The position numbers were made by a program, and so were the translations under genes. Below the pieces are notes generated by a model. The model was not told where the DNA came from. It worked only from the letters and a program-made list of their open reading frames with translations, and made no database searches. Source: Dokdonella sp. (GTDB taxonomy: Bacteria; Pseudomonadota; Gammaproteobacteria; Xanthomonadales; Rhodanobacteraceae). Taken from it: a stretch of 44,132 bases of DNA. Numbering within the stretch: position 1 is the first letter of the stretch; each line of letters starts with the position of its first letter. Location of the stretch: the NCBI RefSeq assembly GCF_019634815.1, contig NZ_JAHCAP010000026.1, forward strand, positions 1 through 44,132, written 5' to 3'. This document shows positions 1-7,919 of the stretch, in pieces.

Positions 1-2
1 AG

Positions 3-347
3 GTGGCCAGTTACGGTGAAGTGGCACGACGTGCGGGCCTGCCCGGCCGCGCGCGCCTGGTCGGGCGTGTGCTGGGTGAGCCTGCAAGTGCAGGCCTGCC
101 GTGGTTTCGCGTAGTGCGCTCCGATGGCCGCATCGCGTTTCCCGCGGGCAGTCGCGCGTTTCGTGAGCAGGTCCGCCAGCTTGCCGCGGAGGGTGTGCTG
201 GTCGACAAGGGACGGGTCGATCTTGCCGCCTTTGGTTGGGACCGCGACCTCGACCGCTTGCTGTGGGCGCCGCCGCAGCCGGCATCCGCATCTCCAAGTT
301 GCGGACCGCGTCACGGGAATTCCCCCCGCCGCACGCGAAAAGCGTGA
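3..347 (+). CDS. Alkyltransferase-like (ATL) MGMT-fold DNA-binding protein, 5' truncated
   Basis: The frame is open to the left edge, so the true start is probably outside the window; the first GTG at base 3 falls inside the conserved domain. The sequence matches the DNA-binding domain of O6-alkylguanine-DNA alkyltransferases: SYGEVARRAG, then a helix-turn-helix with the arginine-finger region (ARLVGRVL). The active-site loop, PCHRV in true MGMT, reads LPWFRVV. The acceptor cysteine is therefore Trp, as in the ATL family, and the following His is Phe. ATL proteins bind O6-alkylguanine without repairing it and flag the lesion for nucleotide excision repair. This role is known for the family and inferred here. 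The Pro- and Ser-rich tail after about residue 90 looks disordered. Confidence 0.8.
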   Translation: MASYGEVARRAGLPGRARLVGRVLGEPASAGLPWFRVVRSDGRIAFPAGSRAFREQVRQLAAEGVLVDKGRVDLAAFGWDRDLDRLLWAPPQPASASPSCGPRHGNSPRRTRKA

Positions 348-417
348 GCCGGAGCGTTCCGGCGGCCTGCGCATTGCCGTAGGATCGCCAAACGCTCGGC
401 GAACATGGAGGCCAGCG

Positions 418-2295
418 ATGCGTATTGCGGCAATGTGGTGCACGGCAATCCTGGCGGCAGGCAGCTTGGGCGGCATGAGCCCGGCCTGGGCGCAAAGCCA
501 TTTCCCCGATCAGGTGTTCCGCAGCGGCTTCGAGGCGCTGTCGGGCACACCGACGAGCGATGCGGACGCCGCACGCTTTCTGGCGCAGGCAAGTTTCGGC
601 GCGACCGATGCGGAGATCGCGCATTTGCGCGTGGTCGGTTACGACGGCTGGCTCAACGAGCAGTTCGCCGCGCCGGCTTCGCAACAAGCACCGTATCTGG
701 ACTGGGTGATGCAACTGGTGTGTCCGGGCGACGACGAGTATTGCAACGTCGTCGCCGAATGGACCGGCACACGCGCCGAGATCTGGGCGATCAACGCACT
801 CGGCACACCCGACCCGAGTCGCAACGGCGCCTTGCCAACCGACCAGCTGCGCCAGCGGGTAGCGTTTGCCCTCAGCGAGATCTTCGTAGTCTCCAACAGC
901 AACGGCACCCTTGCCGGCCAGCCGTGGGCGCTGGCGAGTTATTACGACATGCTCGTCGACGATGCTTTCGGCAATTACCGCACCTTGCTTGAAGATGTCA
1001 CCAAGCATCCCGCGATGGGGGTGTTCCTGAGTTCGATCCAGAACCAGAAGGCCGACGCCGAGGCCAACATTCATCCTGACGAGAACTACGCGCGCGAGAT
1101 CAACCAGCTGTTCTCGATTGGCCTGGTGCAGCTCAATCTCGATGGCACGCCCAAGCTCTCCGGCGGGCAGCCGATTCCGACATACGGTCAGGCCACGGTG
1201 CGTGGGTTCGCAGCGGTATTCACCGGCTGGAATTTCAATTCATTCGGTTGCAGCGTCGAGTATCAGGACGGCGTGCCACTGTGCTGCAACAACCCCGACA
1301 ACGAATACCAGTATTTCTGGTGCGGGCCCGGTGAAGCCGAGGATCCCGAGTGGCAGCTGCCGATGGAGCCGGTCGAGATCTGGCACGACAACACCTCCAG
1401 CAAGCAATTGCTCGACTATCCGGGTGTCGCACTTGCCGGCGGTGTGTTGCCTCCCAACAGTGCACAGGCCGAACTGACGCAGGCGCTCGACAACATCTTC
1501 CATCATCCCAATGTCGGCCCGTTCATCGGCAAGCAGCTGATCCAGCGACTGGTCACCAGCAATCCCTCGCCGGCCTACGTGCAGCGCGTGGCGCAAGTGT
1601 TCAACGACGATGGCAGCGCAGCCCATGTGCGCGGCAATCTGCGCGCCGTGGTGCGCGCGATTCTGCTCGATCCCGAGGCGCGCGTCGGTCACTGGCAGCG
1701 TTACTCAAGCTACGGGAAGCTGCGCGAGCCCTTGCTCAAGCTCACCCAGATCTGGCGCGCGCTGCATGCCCGTACGCTGCAAGGCGATCCGATCCGCAGC
1801 AATCGCATCAGCAGCCTCAACACCTGGCCGCCGCTGGTCGACATGATCGGCCAGTCCCCGCTGCAGTCGCCAACGGTGTTCAATTTCTTCAAGCCCGATT
1901 TCGCGCCATCAGGCGAGATGCGCGGAGCCGGTCTTGTCGGTCCGGAATTCCAGATACTCACCGATACGACCACCACGAGCCTGGCCAACACACTGTTCTG
2001 GGAAATATTCTGCAACCACGTCGGCAACGAATCATGCTGGGGTTCCGACGATCCGAGCGTGCTGCTGATGAATCAGAACGCCGACGCGGTGATTGCCGAA
2101 GGTGATCCTGCGGCGCTGGTGGATCGCTACAACCTGCTGCTCATGAGCGGGCAGATGTCGCCCTTCATGCGCAATGTGCTGGTGACGCGCCTGAACCAGA
2201 TGCTGCCGGCCGACTACGACAACCTCGGCCTCGCCCGCGTCCACGAGGTGCTGTACCTGATCCTCACCTCGCCCGAATACTCGATCCAGAAATGA
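418..2295 (+). CDS. Secreted DUF1800 family protein
   Basis: 625 residues from the ATG at 418, chosen because GGAG lies 7 bases upstream and a clean signal peptide follows (residues 1-25, ending AWA before Gln). Longer upstream in-frame starts would overlap the ATL gene. The DUF1800 signature begins near residue 51 (ARFLAQASFGATDAEI, then a GYDGWLNEQF stretch). The central HPDENYAREINQLFSIGL segment corresponds to the family's NYARE-L-H/F-G block. Directly after the signal peptide is VFRSGFE (residues 33-39), a short motif that recurs in the cupredoxin at the end of this module. DUF1800 proteins have no firmly established biochemical role; they are exported and regularly encoded beside DUF1501 proteins, as here (43-bp gap). 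The three genes 418-4264 probably form one operon. Function unknown. Confidence 0.88.
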   Translation: MRIAAMWCTAILAAGSLGGMSPAWAQSHFPDQVFRSGFEALSGTPTSDADAARFLAQASFGATDAEIAHLRVVGYDGWLNEQFAAPASQQAPYLDWVMQLVCPGDDEYCNVVAEWTGTRAEIWAINALGTPDPSRNGALPTDQLRQRVAFALSEIFVVSNSNGTLAGQPWALASYYDMLVDDAFGNYRTLLEDVTKHPAMGVFLSSIQNQKADAEANIHPDENYAREINQLFSIGLVQLNLDGTPKLSGGQPIPTYGQATVRGFAAVFTGWNFNSFGCSVEYQDGVPLCCNNPDNEYQYFWCGPGEAEDPEWQLPMEPVEIWHDNTSSKQLLDYPGVALAGGVLPPNSAQAELTQALDNIFHHPNVGPFIGKQLIQRLVTSNPSPAYVQRVAQVFNDDGSAAHVRGNLRAVVRAILLDPEARVGHWQRYSSYGKLREPLLKLTQIWRALHARTLQGDPIRSNRISSLNTWPPLVDMIGQSPLQSPTVFNFFKPDFAPSGEMRGAGLVGPEFQILTDTTTTSLANTLFWEIFCNHVGNESCWGSDDPSVLLMNQNADAVIAEGDPAALVDRYNLLLMSGQMSPFMRNVLVTRLNQMLPADYDNLGLARVHEVLYLILTSPEYSIQK

Positions 2296-2338
2296 GCCGC
2301 GCGCGTGCCGTCGCCACGGCCGCGCCAAGGAGTGCACC

Positions 2339-3865
2339 ATGCACGTGAACCGTCGCCAGTTTCTCCGCCGCAGCATCTGCGCCGCCCTCGGCGGCGTCAG
2401 TGCGTTTTCGGCACTCGGCAACCTGCGTCTGATCGCGGCAGCGGCCGCGGCCTCGCCGCGGGCGTCCTTCGGCGATTACAAGGCCCTGGTCTGCATCTTC
2501 CTTGGCGGTGGCAATGACGCCTTCAACACGCTCGCGCCGCACGATGCCGCACATTACGCCAGTTACGCCGCGACCCGGCAGGGGCTTGCGCTGGCGCAGT
2601 CCGACCTGCTCGCCAATGCGCTGACGCCGCTGCCGTTGGGTGGCGGCCTGCCGGGTGGTCCGCCCAGCGATGGCGGCGCCTACGGCATGCATCCATCGCT
2701 GGGTCAGGTGACTGGCGGCAACGCCGGTCTGCGCGGATTGTTCAACAGCGGCAAGCTCGCGGTCGTCGCCAACGTGGGCACCTTGATCCAGCCGACCACG
2801 CAAACGCAGTACCAGAACGATCTCGTGCCCAAGCCACCGCAGCTGTATTCGCATGATGATCAAAGCAACCAGTGGCAGACGGCGCGCCCGGATGACGCCA
2901 ATGCCGATGGCTGGGGCGGTCGCGTCGCCGACATGCTCTACAGCGCCAATGCCGGTGCCTTGCCGATGAGCATCACGCTGGCCGGTTCCAACCGTTTCCA
3001 GCGCGGCAGCATCGTCAACCAGTACGCGCTCGATTCCTGGAACGCGGCCGCAGAGGCGGCCGGTGGCGTCGATGACAACGGTGACCCGATCCCGTTCTTC
3101 AGCGTGCCCGGCATGAGTTTTCGCGGCGATGGTCCCGATTCGTGGTTGCTGCCCGACGACCCCGGACGTCTGGCCGCCTACGATGCCTTGCGTGCCGCGG
3201 GTACGCAGGCGAACGTGCTCGAGCGTGCCTATGCCGACACTTCCAATCGTGCGATCACCAATGCGGCCCTGCTCAACGCGGCCTTGAACGGGGTGCGCCT
3301 GAGCACGCCATTCCCCGACACCGATCTGGGCAACCAGCTTGCGGCGATCGCCTTGATGATCAAGGTGCGCGCTTCGCTGGGCATGAGTCGGCAGGTGTTT
3401 TACGCCTCGGTCGGCGGCTATGACTCGCACAGCACCCAGCTCATCGATCACGCCGCGAACCTGCAGGAATTGTCGCAAGCGATCGCGGCCTTCCATGCGG
3501 CGACGGTCGAGCTGGGCGTCGAGGACGGTGTCACCACGTTCACCGCATCGGACTTCGGACGCTCACTCGCGGTCAATGGCAGCGGCACCGACCACGGCTG
3601 GGGCGGACATCATTTCGTGGTTGGCGGTGCGGTGCGTGGCGGACGCTTCTATGGCGCCATGCCATCGCTCGCGCCCTACGACGAAGACCATCCCGGCACG
3701 AGCAATCCCGACGATACCGGCTATGGCGCAATCATTCCGACCACGGCAATTGATCAGTACGTGGCGACGCTTGCCGCGTGGTACGGGGTGAGTGCCGGCG
3801 GGATCGCCGATCTGTTGCCCAACCTCGGCAATTTCCCCACTGCGAACTTGCGTTTTCTGGGTTGA
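2339..3865 (+). CDS. Tat-exported DUF1501 family protein
   Basis: 508 residues with an AAGGAG ribosome site 6 bases before the ATG. The N-terminus carries a twin-arginine signal (RRQFLRR at residues 5-11, followed by a hydrophobic Ala-rich stretch to about residue 38), so it is probably exported folded through Tat. DUF1501 landmarks are present: LGGGNDAFN near residue 56, a GGYDSHS motif near 359 and DHGWGGHH near 418. This last block is the usual C-terminal signature of this alkaline-phosphatase/sulfatase-like family and is His/Asp rich, consistent with metal binding. It follows the DUF1800 gene and ends 3 bases before the cupredoxin gene. Partnership with DUF1800 is a known genomic association; the reaction catalysed is unknown. 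Confidence 0.9.
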   Translation: MHVNRRQFLRRSICAALGGVSAFSALGNLRLIAAAAAASPRASFGDYKALVCIFLGGGNDAFNTLAPHDAAHYASYAATRQGLALAQSDLLANALTPLPLGGGLPGGPPSDGGAYGMHPSLGQVTGGNAGLRGLFNSGKLAVVANVGTLIQPTTQTQYQNDLVPKPPQLYSHDDQSNQWQTARPDDANADGWGGRVADMLYSANAGALPMSITLAGSNRFQRGSIVNQYALDSWNAAAEAAGGVDDNGDPIPFFSVPGMSFRGDGPDSWLLPDDPGRLAAYDALRAAGTQANVLERAYADTSNRAITNAALLNAALNGVRLSTPFPDTDLGNQLAAIALMIKVRASLGMSRQVFYASVGGYDSHSTQLIDHAANLQELSQAIAAFHAATVELGVEDGVTTFTASDFGRSLAVNGSGTDHGWGGHHFVVGGAVRGGRFYGAMPSLAPYDEDHPGTSNPDDTGYGAIIPTTAIDQYVATLAAWYGVSAGGIADLLPNLGNFPTANLRFLG

Positions 3866-3868
3866 GCC

Positions 3869-4264
3869 ATGCGCGCCGCGAACCGATCGTGCCATGCGGT
3901 CCTGATGTGCGCCGGATTGCTCGGCGCAGGTGCTGCACAGGCGGCAGTGCATGTTGTCACAGCCAACAACGACATGACCTTCACTCCGGCGCAACTCACG
4001 ATCCACCAGGGCGACATCGTGCGTTTCGTCAATGGCGGTGGATTGCACAACGTCCGTGCCGATGACAACAGCTTCATCTGCGCGCTCGACTGCAACCTGC
4101 ATGGCGCGCCCAGCGCGCAGCTCTGGCAGGTGTCGCGGCAGTTCAATCGCCTCGGCACGATCGGCTACTACTGTGAGCAACACGGTGACCTCACCAGCGG
4201 CATGCGTGGCTCGATCACGGTGATCGACCGCGTGTTCGTCGATGGCTTCGACGTGGCGATCTGA
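3869..4264 (+). CDS. Periplasmic cupredoxin (plastocyanin-like blue copper protein)
   Basis: 131 residues. A Sec signal peptide (about residues 1-25, ending AQA) precedes a single cupredoxin domain. Type-1 copper ligands can be assigned: His60 (GGLHNV), Cys102 and His105 in YYCEQHGD, and Met112 in SGMRG, giving the expected C-x2-H-x6-M spacing. An extra Cys pair (71 and 75) may form a disulfide. The protein ends in VFVDGFDVAI, close to the VFRSGFE motif of the DUF1800 protein two genes upstream. It probably carries electrons or copper in the periplasm; its tight linkage to DUF1501/DUF1800 suggests it serves them, but that is inference. It stops 10 bases from the convergent histidine kinase gene, with no visible terminator between them. 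Confidence 0.87.
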   Translation: MRAANRSCHAVLMCAGLLGAGAAQAAVHVVTANNDMTFTPAQLTIHQGDIVRFVNGGGLHNVRADDNSFICALDCNLHGAPSAQLWQVSRQFNRLGTIGYYCEQHGDLTSGMRGSITVIDRVFVDGFDVAI

Positions 4265-4274
4265 ACTGCGCCGA

Positions 4275-5600
4275 TCAAGCCAGAGGCAGGCGGATGCGGG
4301 CAATGCAGCCGTGCGAATCGCTGCGATTTTGCAGGCTCAGGGTGCCGCCGTGCTGTTCGATGATCTGGCGCGTGAGTACCAACCCGATGCCCGAACCGCC
4401 GGGTTTGGTGGTGAAGAAGGGAACGAACAGGTTGCTGCTGGGCGGCAGGCCGGGTCCGTCATCGACGATCTCGATCTGCAGCCACGAGCCGTCCTGGCGC
4501 CAGTCCAGGCCGACATGGCCGCTCAACGCCACCGCATCGACTGCATTGCGGATCAGGTTGATGAGCGCCTGCTCGATCTGGTCCGCGTCGATGCTCAGGC
4601 TGACTTCCGACCCTTCGATCAGAGTGACGAGCATGCGTTGCTCAAGGCGCACCACGCGACGGGCAATGGCGGCGAAGTCCACGCGAACACGCGTGGGCGG
4701 CGGCAGGCGAGCCAGGTGGGTATAGCGACCCATGAAACGAGCCAGCGCATCGGTGCGGTCGGCGATCACGCCGAGCGCGCTGGCGGCATCCTCGCGCCAG
4801 TCCGGAGGCAGGGGCTCGCGCAGCACCAGCTGGGACAGCGTTTCCGCCATCGAGCGGATGGGTGCCAGTGAATTGTTGAGTTCATGACCGAGCACGCGCA
4901 GCAGGCGCTGCCAGGCGAGGCGTTCCTCGGCGCGAAGCGCGCGGCTGAGGTCGGAGATGACCAGCAGGTGATGCGGGCGCCCTTCGGCGCGAAACTGTGC
5001 GCGGCGAATTTCCCAGCGGCCGTTGCCGCCTGGAAATGCGTGTTCCACCACATCGGCGATCTCGCCGCTGAGGAATGAAGCAAGGCCGAGGGCTTGCGCG
5101 GAACGCCCTTCCAGTTCGCCCAGTGGCCGGTCGAGCAGGCGTTCGGCAGCCGGATTGGCAAGTGTCAGGCAGCCCTTGGCGTCGAAGCTGAAGACAGCCA
5201 GATCCAGCGCCGCCAGCACTTTGGCCAGCTGCGCGCTTTTTTCCTCCACCGCCAGGCGCTGTTCACGCAGGGTTTGTGCCAGCGCATTGATTTCCCACAC
5301 CACTTCACCCACGGCATCGCCACGCTGCGCACGCGAACCGCGCAGGCTGTAGTCACCTTCGCGCAGGGCCTCGAGCAAGTTGGCCAGCGTGCGCAACGGG
5401 AAAATCGCGCGCGCCCGCAGGGTCAGGGCGAGAGCCAGCGTAACCAGCGCCACCAGGGCCAGGCCGGCAAGCAGTGCGGGCGTGGCGCCGAAGAGATGCA
5501 GGGCCACGCCGGTGAGCGCAGCAAAGGCGGGCAGCGCAGCCAGCAGCAGCGCGGCCAACAGGCGATGTTCGTAGTTCCAGCGCGGCGTGCGCGGCTTCAA
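4275..5600 (-). CDS. NtrY-like sensor histidine kinase
   Basis: 441 residues starting at a TTG that overlaps the TGA of the upstream response regulator (TTGA), so the two are translationally coupled. Two membrane helices (about 15-35 and 41-62) are separated by only a short loop, so there is almost no periplasmic sensor domain. A HAMP-like linker (62-115), a PAS domain (about 122-220), the H-box HELNN with His239 and the ATPase motifs follow (N-box NLIRNAVDA 348-356, DDGPG 380-384, GGSGIGL 401-407). The layout and HELNNSLAPI box match NtrY-type kinases that pair with NtrC-family activators. It probably phosphorylates the regulator encoded just upstream and so controls the transporter operon. 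The signal sensed is not evident; the membrane or cytoplasmic PAS are the only candidates. Confidence 0.9.
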   Translation of the reverse strand: MKPRTPRWNYEHRLLAALLLAALPAFAALTGVALHLFGATPALLAGLALVALVTLALALTLRARAIFPLRTLANLLEALREGDYSLRGSRAQRGDAVGEVVWEINALAQTLREQRLAVEEKSAQLAKVLAALDLAVFSFDAKGCLTLANPAAERLLDRPLGELEGRSAQALGLASFLSGEIADVVEHAFPGGNGRWEIRRAQFRAEGRPHHLLVISDLSRALRAEERLAWQRLLRVLGHELNNSLAPIRSMAETLSQLVLREPLPPDWREDAASALGVIADRTDALARFMGRYTHLARLPPPTRVRVDFAAIARRVVRLEQRMLVTLIEGSEVSLSIDADQIEQALINLIRNAVDAVALSGHVGLDWRQDGSWLQIEIVDDGPGLPPSSNLFVPFFTTKPGGSGIGLVLTRQIIEQHGGTLSLQNRSDSHGCIARIRLPLA

Positions 5601-6985
5601 TTGCCGCTCTCGATGCCGTATTTGGCCAGACGTCGATACAGCGAAGGACGGCTGAGACCGAGTTGGCTTGCAGCGCGCTGGATGTTGCCGCCGGTGCGCT
5701 CGAGTGCCTCGCGCACCAGTCGTTCTTCTGCTTCGTCCACGGTCAGCGATTCGATGGCCGCGAGCGCCGCAGCGCCGCGGATGTCCAACGCTGCGGGCGG
5801 CTTGAGATTGAGCGCGGCATCATCGATTGCCGCAGCATCGCCGAGCAGGGCCGCGCGCTCGACCATGTGCGAGAGCTCACGCACGTTGCCAGGCCAGTCG
5901 TATTCCTGCAACGCGCGCAGGGCTGAAGGAGCGAAATGCAGGCCTTCGCGCTGGTAGCGCGCGGCAAAGCGGGCAAGGAAGGCCTCGGCCAGAAGACGGA
6001 TGTCCTCGCCGCGTTCACGCAGCGGCGGCAGGTGCAGCTCCACCGTGTTGAGGCGGAACAGCAGATCCTTGCGGAACAGGCCGCGGGCGACGTCGGCAGT
6101 CAGGTCGGCATTGGTGGCCGATATCAGCCGCACGTCCACCTTCAGCGTCCGCGAGGAGCCGATGCGCTCCAGTTCGCCGTCTTCCAAAACGCGCAGCAAC
6201 TTGGGCTGCTGGCTCGGCGGGATGTTGGCGATTTCGTCGAGAAACAGGGTGCCGCCGTCGGCCAATTCGAAGCGGCCGATGCGATCGGTCTTGGCATCGG
6301 TGAAGGCACCCTTGACGTGACCGAACATCTCCGCTTCGAACACGCTTTCGGGAATGCCACCCATGTTGACCTTGACGAAGGCAGCATCGGCGCGCCGCGA
6401 ACGGGCGTGCAGGCGGCTGGCGAGCACGCCCTTGCCCGTACCGTTCTCGCCCAGGATCAGTACGTTGGCGTCCGATGGTGCCACCCGTTCGAGCATTGCG
6501 ATCAGGCTGCGCATGGGCGCCGACTCGGCGATGAAACCGTCATCCCCGTCGGCGCGCAACATGGCGTTTTCCGCTTCCAGACGGCGCGCACGGCGCCGCG
6601 AGGCGCCCAGCGCGATCTGGTTGCGCACGATGCTGGCCAGACGTTGGTTGTCCCAGGGCTTCTCGACGAAATCGTCGGCGCCGCGGCGCATGGCGTCGAC
6701 CGCGATGTCGATGGTGCCCCAGGCGGTCATCACGATCACTGGCAGATCAGCGTCCAGCTTTTTCAGCTCGCGCAGAAGCTCGAGACCCTCGGCGCCGGAT
6801 GTGGTGTCGCGTGTGTAGTTGAGATCGACCAGAGCGGCATCCAGCGCTTGCTTGCGAACCGCATCCAGCGCGGCGGCGGGGCCATCCACGGTCACGCAGC
6901 CGATGCCTTCGGCCTTGAGCAGCAAGCGCAGCGCCTCGCGGATGTCGCGCTGGTCATCGGCGATGAGAAGGGTCGCTTGGGTCAT
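5597..6985 (-). CDS. NtrC-family sigma-54-dependent response regulator
   Basis: 462 residues: receiver domain 1-120 (acidic Asp10/Asp11, phosphoacceptor Asp54, Thr87, Lys109), AAA+ domain about 150-395 and a Fis-type helix-turn-helix near 434-453. Walker A is GENGTGKG (179-186) and Walker B is GGTLFLDE (244-251). The loop that contacts sigma-54, canonically GAFTGA, reads GAFTDA (226-231). Its partner kinase is the overlapping downstream gene. It is the obvious candidate to act at the sigma-54 promoter at 24853-24868 through the palindromes at 24999-25036, giving autoregulation of the block; this is inference from position and family. No ribosome site precedes the ATG, but a 65-codon ORF ends 6 bases upstream and could couple translation. 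Confidence 0.93.
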   Translation of the reverse strand: MTQATLLIADDQRDIREALRLLLKAEGIGCVTVDGPAAALDAVRKQALDAALVDLNYTRDTTSGAEGLELLRELKKLDADLPVIVMTAWGTIDIAVDAMRRGADDFVEKPWDNQRLASIVRNQIALGASRRRARRLEAENAMLRADGDDGFIAESAPMRSLIAMLERVAPSDANVLILGENGTGKGVLASRLHARSRRADAAFVKVNMGGIPESVFEAEMFGHVKGAFTDAKTDRIGRFELADGGTLFLDEIANIPPSQQPKLLRVLEDGELERIGSSRTLKVDVRLISATNADLTADVARGLFRKDLLFRLNTVELHLPPLRERGEDIRLLAEAFLARFAARYQREGLHFAPSALRALQEYDWPGNVRELSHMVERAALLGDAAAIDDAALNLKPPAALDIRGAAALAAIESLTVDEAEERLVREALERTGGNIQRAASQLGLSRPSLYRRLAKYGIESGN

Positions 6986-6991
6986 GCCGAA

Positions 6992-7189
6992 TCAAACCGG
7001 TGGTTGCTGCCGCGCAAGTGCCCGATCCGCTGCGAAACCTCGTTCGCGCGCGGCCGGCAGAGTCCGCAGGTCGGGCGATTGGGGCACGGTCGATGACGAG
7101 GTTCCCCGCGTGACCATCGCCCATTTCCTTCCGTCGCGGCGCGTCGCAATGTCGAATGCCTTCCGCGCTTCCTGCCACTTGCGATGCAT
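6992..7189 (-). CDS. Possible small basic protein (65 aa) between ATPase 2 and the regulator
   Basis: An ATG at 7189 is preceded by an A-rich tract and AGGA at good spacing, one of the better ribosome sites in the locus. The frame runs 65 codons and stops 6 bases before the response-regulator ATG, which has no ribosome site of its own. The peptide begins MHRKWQEARKAF, is rich in Arg/Lys, and has no signal peptide, membrane helix or recognised domain. Without it there would be a 235-bp gap in an otherwise tightly packed operon. It could be a real small protein, a translational-coupling leader or a chance ORF. I do not recognise the sequence. Confidence 0.4.
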   Translation of the reverse strand: MHRKWQEARKAFDIATRRDGRKWAMVTRGTSSSTVPQSPDLRTLPAARERGFAADRALARQQPPV

Positions 7190-7220
7190 GGCAGTCCTTT
7201 TTTCCGCCGGTCTGGCCGAA

Positions 7221-7895
7221 TCATACCCCGGCCGAACGCTCGATCCAGCCATCACCCAGACGGACCACGCGATCGGCTTCGCTGCCGAAAGCTTCGTTGT
7301 GGGTCACCTGCACGATGGTTGCGCCCTCGCGATGAAGTTCGTGCAGCAGATCCATGATCTGTCGCGCCTGGGTCGAATGCAGCGCGCCGGTTGGCTCGTC
7401 GGCGAGCAACAGGCGTGGCCGCGTGATGACGGCGCGCGCCACCGCGACCAGTTGCTGCTGGCCGCCGGAAAGCTGGCTCGGATAGAGGTCTTTCTTGCCG
7501 ACGATCTGAAAGCGGTCGAGCAGGTCGGCGACCTGTGCTGCACGCTCCTTGGCCGGCACGTCGCGGTACTGCAGCGGCAGATCCAGGTTCTCCCACACCT
7601 TGAGGTCGTCGATCAGGTGGTAGTGCTGAAAAATGAAACCGATCTTTTCGCGCTGCAGCGCCTGGCGCTGCTTCGGGTTGAGTTGTTCCACCGCCACGCC
7701 GTCGAAACCGAAGTGCCCCTGCCAGTCGTGATCCATGAGGCCCAGCACGTTGAGTAGCGAGCTCTTGCCGGCACCCGATGGGCCCATGATGCTGAGGAAC
7801 TCGCCCTCGGCGACGTCGAGCGTGATGTTGCGAAGGATCCACTGGCGGCCATTGGCCAGCGGCACCGATTTTTCCAGTTGTTCCAGGCGGATCAT
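7221..7895 (-). CDS. Divergent MacB/LolD-type ABC transporter ATPase (ATPase 2)
   Basis: 224 residues from the ATG at 7895, which has GGAG about 8 bases upstream; an in-frame ATG at 7919 lacks one. Walker A GPSGAGKS (38-45), Q-loop Gln90, signature LSGGQQQ (142-148), Walker B LLLADEP (163-169) and the H-loop His199 are all present, so ATP hydrolysis should be possible. Two positions differ from the usual family sequence: the residue after LSGGQQQ is Leu instead of Arg, and the D-loop region reads TGALHST instead of TGNLDS. ATPase 1 of the same operon is canonical at both. It lies 24 bp after permease 6 and is its likely partner, but the assignment of ATPases to permeases in this locus is not determined by sequence. 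Confidence 0.92.
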   Translation of the reverse strand: MIRLEQLEKSVPLANGRQWILRNITLDVAEGEFLSIMGPSGAGKSSLLNVLGLMDHDWQGHFGFDGVAVEQLNPKQRQALQREKIGFIFQHYHLIDDLKVWENLDLPLQYRDVPAKERAAQVADLLDRFQIVGKKDLYPSQLSGGQQQLVAVARAVITRPRLLLADEPTGALHSTQARQIMDLLHELHREGATIVQVTHNEAFGSEADRVVRLGDGWIERSAGV

Positions 7896-7919
7896 GACGG
7901 GTCTCCGGTTGTGGGGCAT

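Noticed and set aside
5597..5600. An assembly error or wrong frame at the TTG start of the histidine kinase.
   Set aside because: The TTGA overlap with the regulator stop is a standard coupled start and the protein is complete from there, with two intact membrane helices.
7003..7020. A second sigma-54-like element (GGGCACTTGCGCGGCA on the minus strand) just before the response-regulator gene.
   Set aside because: The GG and GC spacing is right, but the -12 half lacks the TT and the element lies inside the candidate small ORF. Much weaker than the element at 24853-24868.
7172..7205. CTGCCA...TGGCAG inverted repeat followed by a T-run on the plus strand, like a terminator.
   Set aside because: No plus-strand gene ends there. 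The T-run is the complement of the A-rich ribosome site of the minus-strand small ORF.
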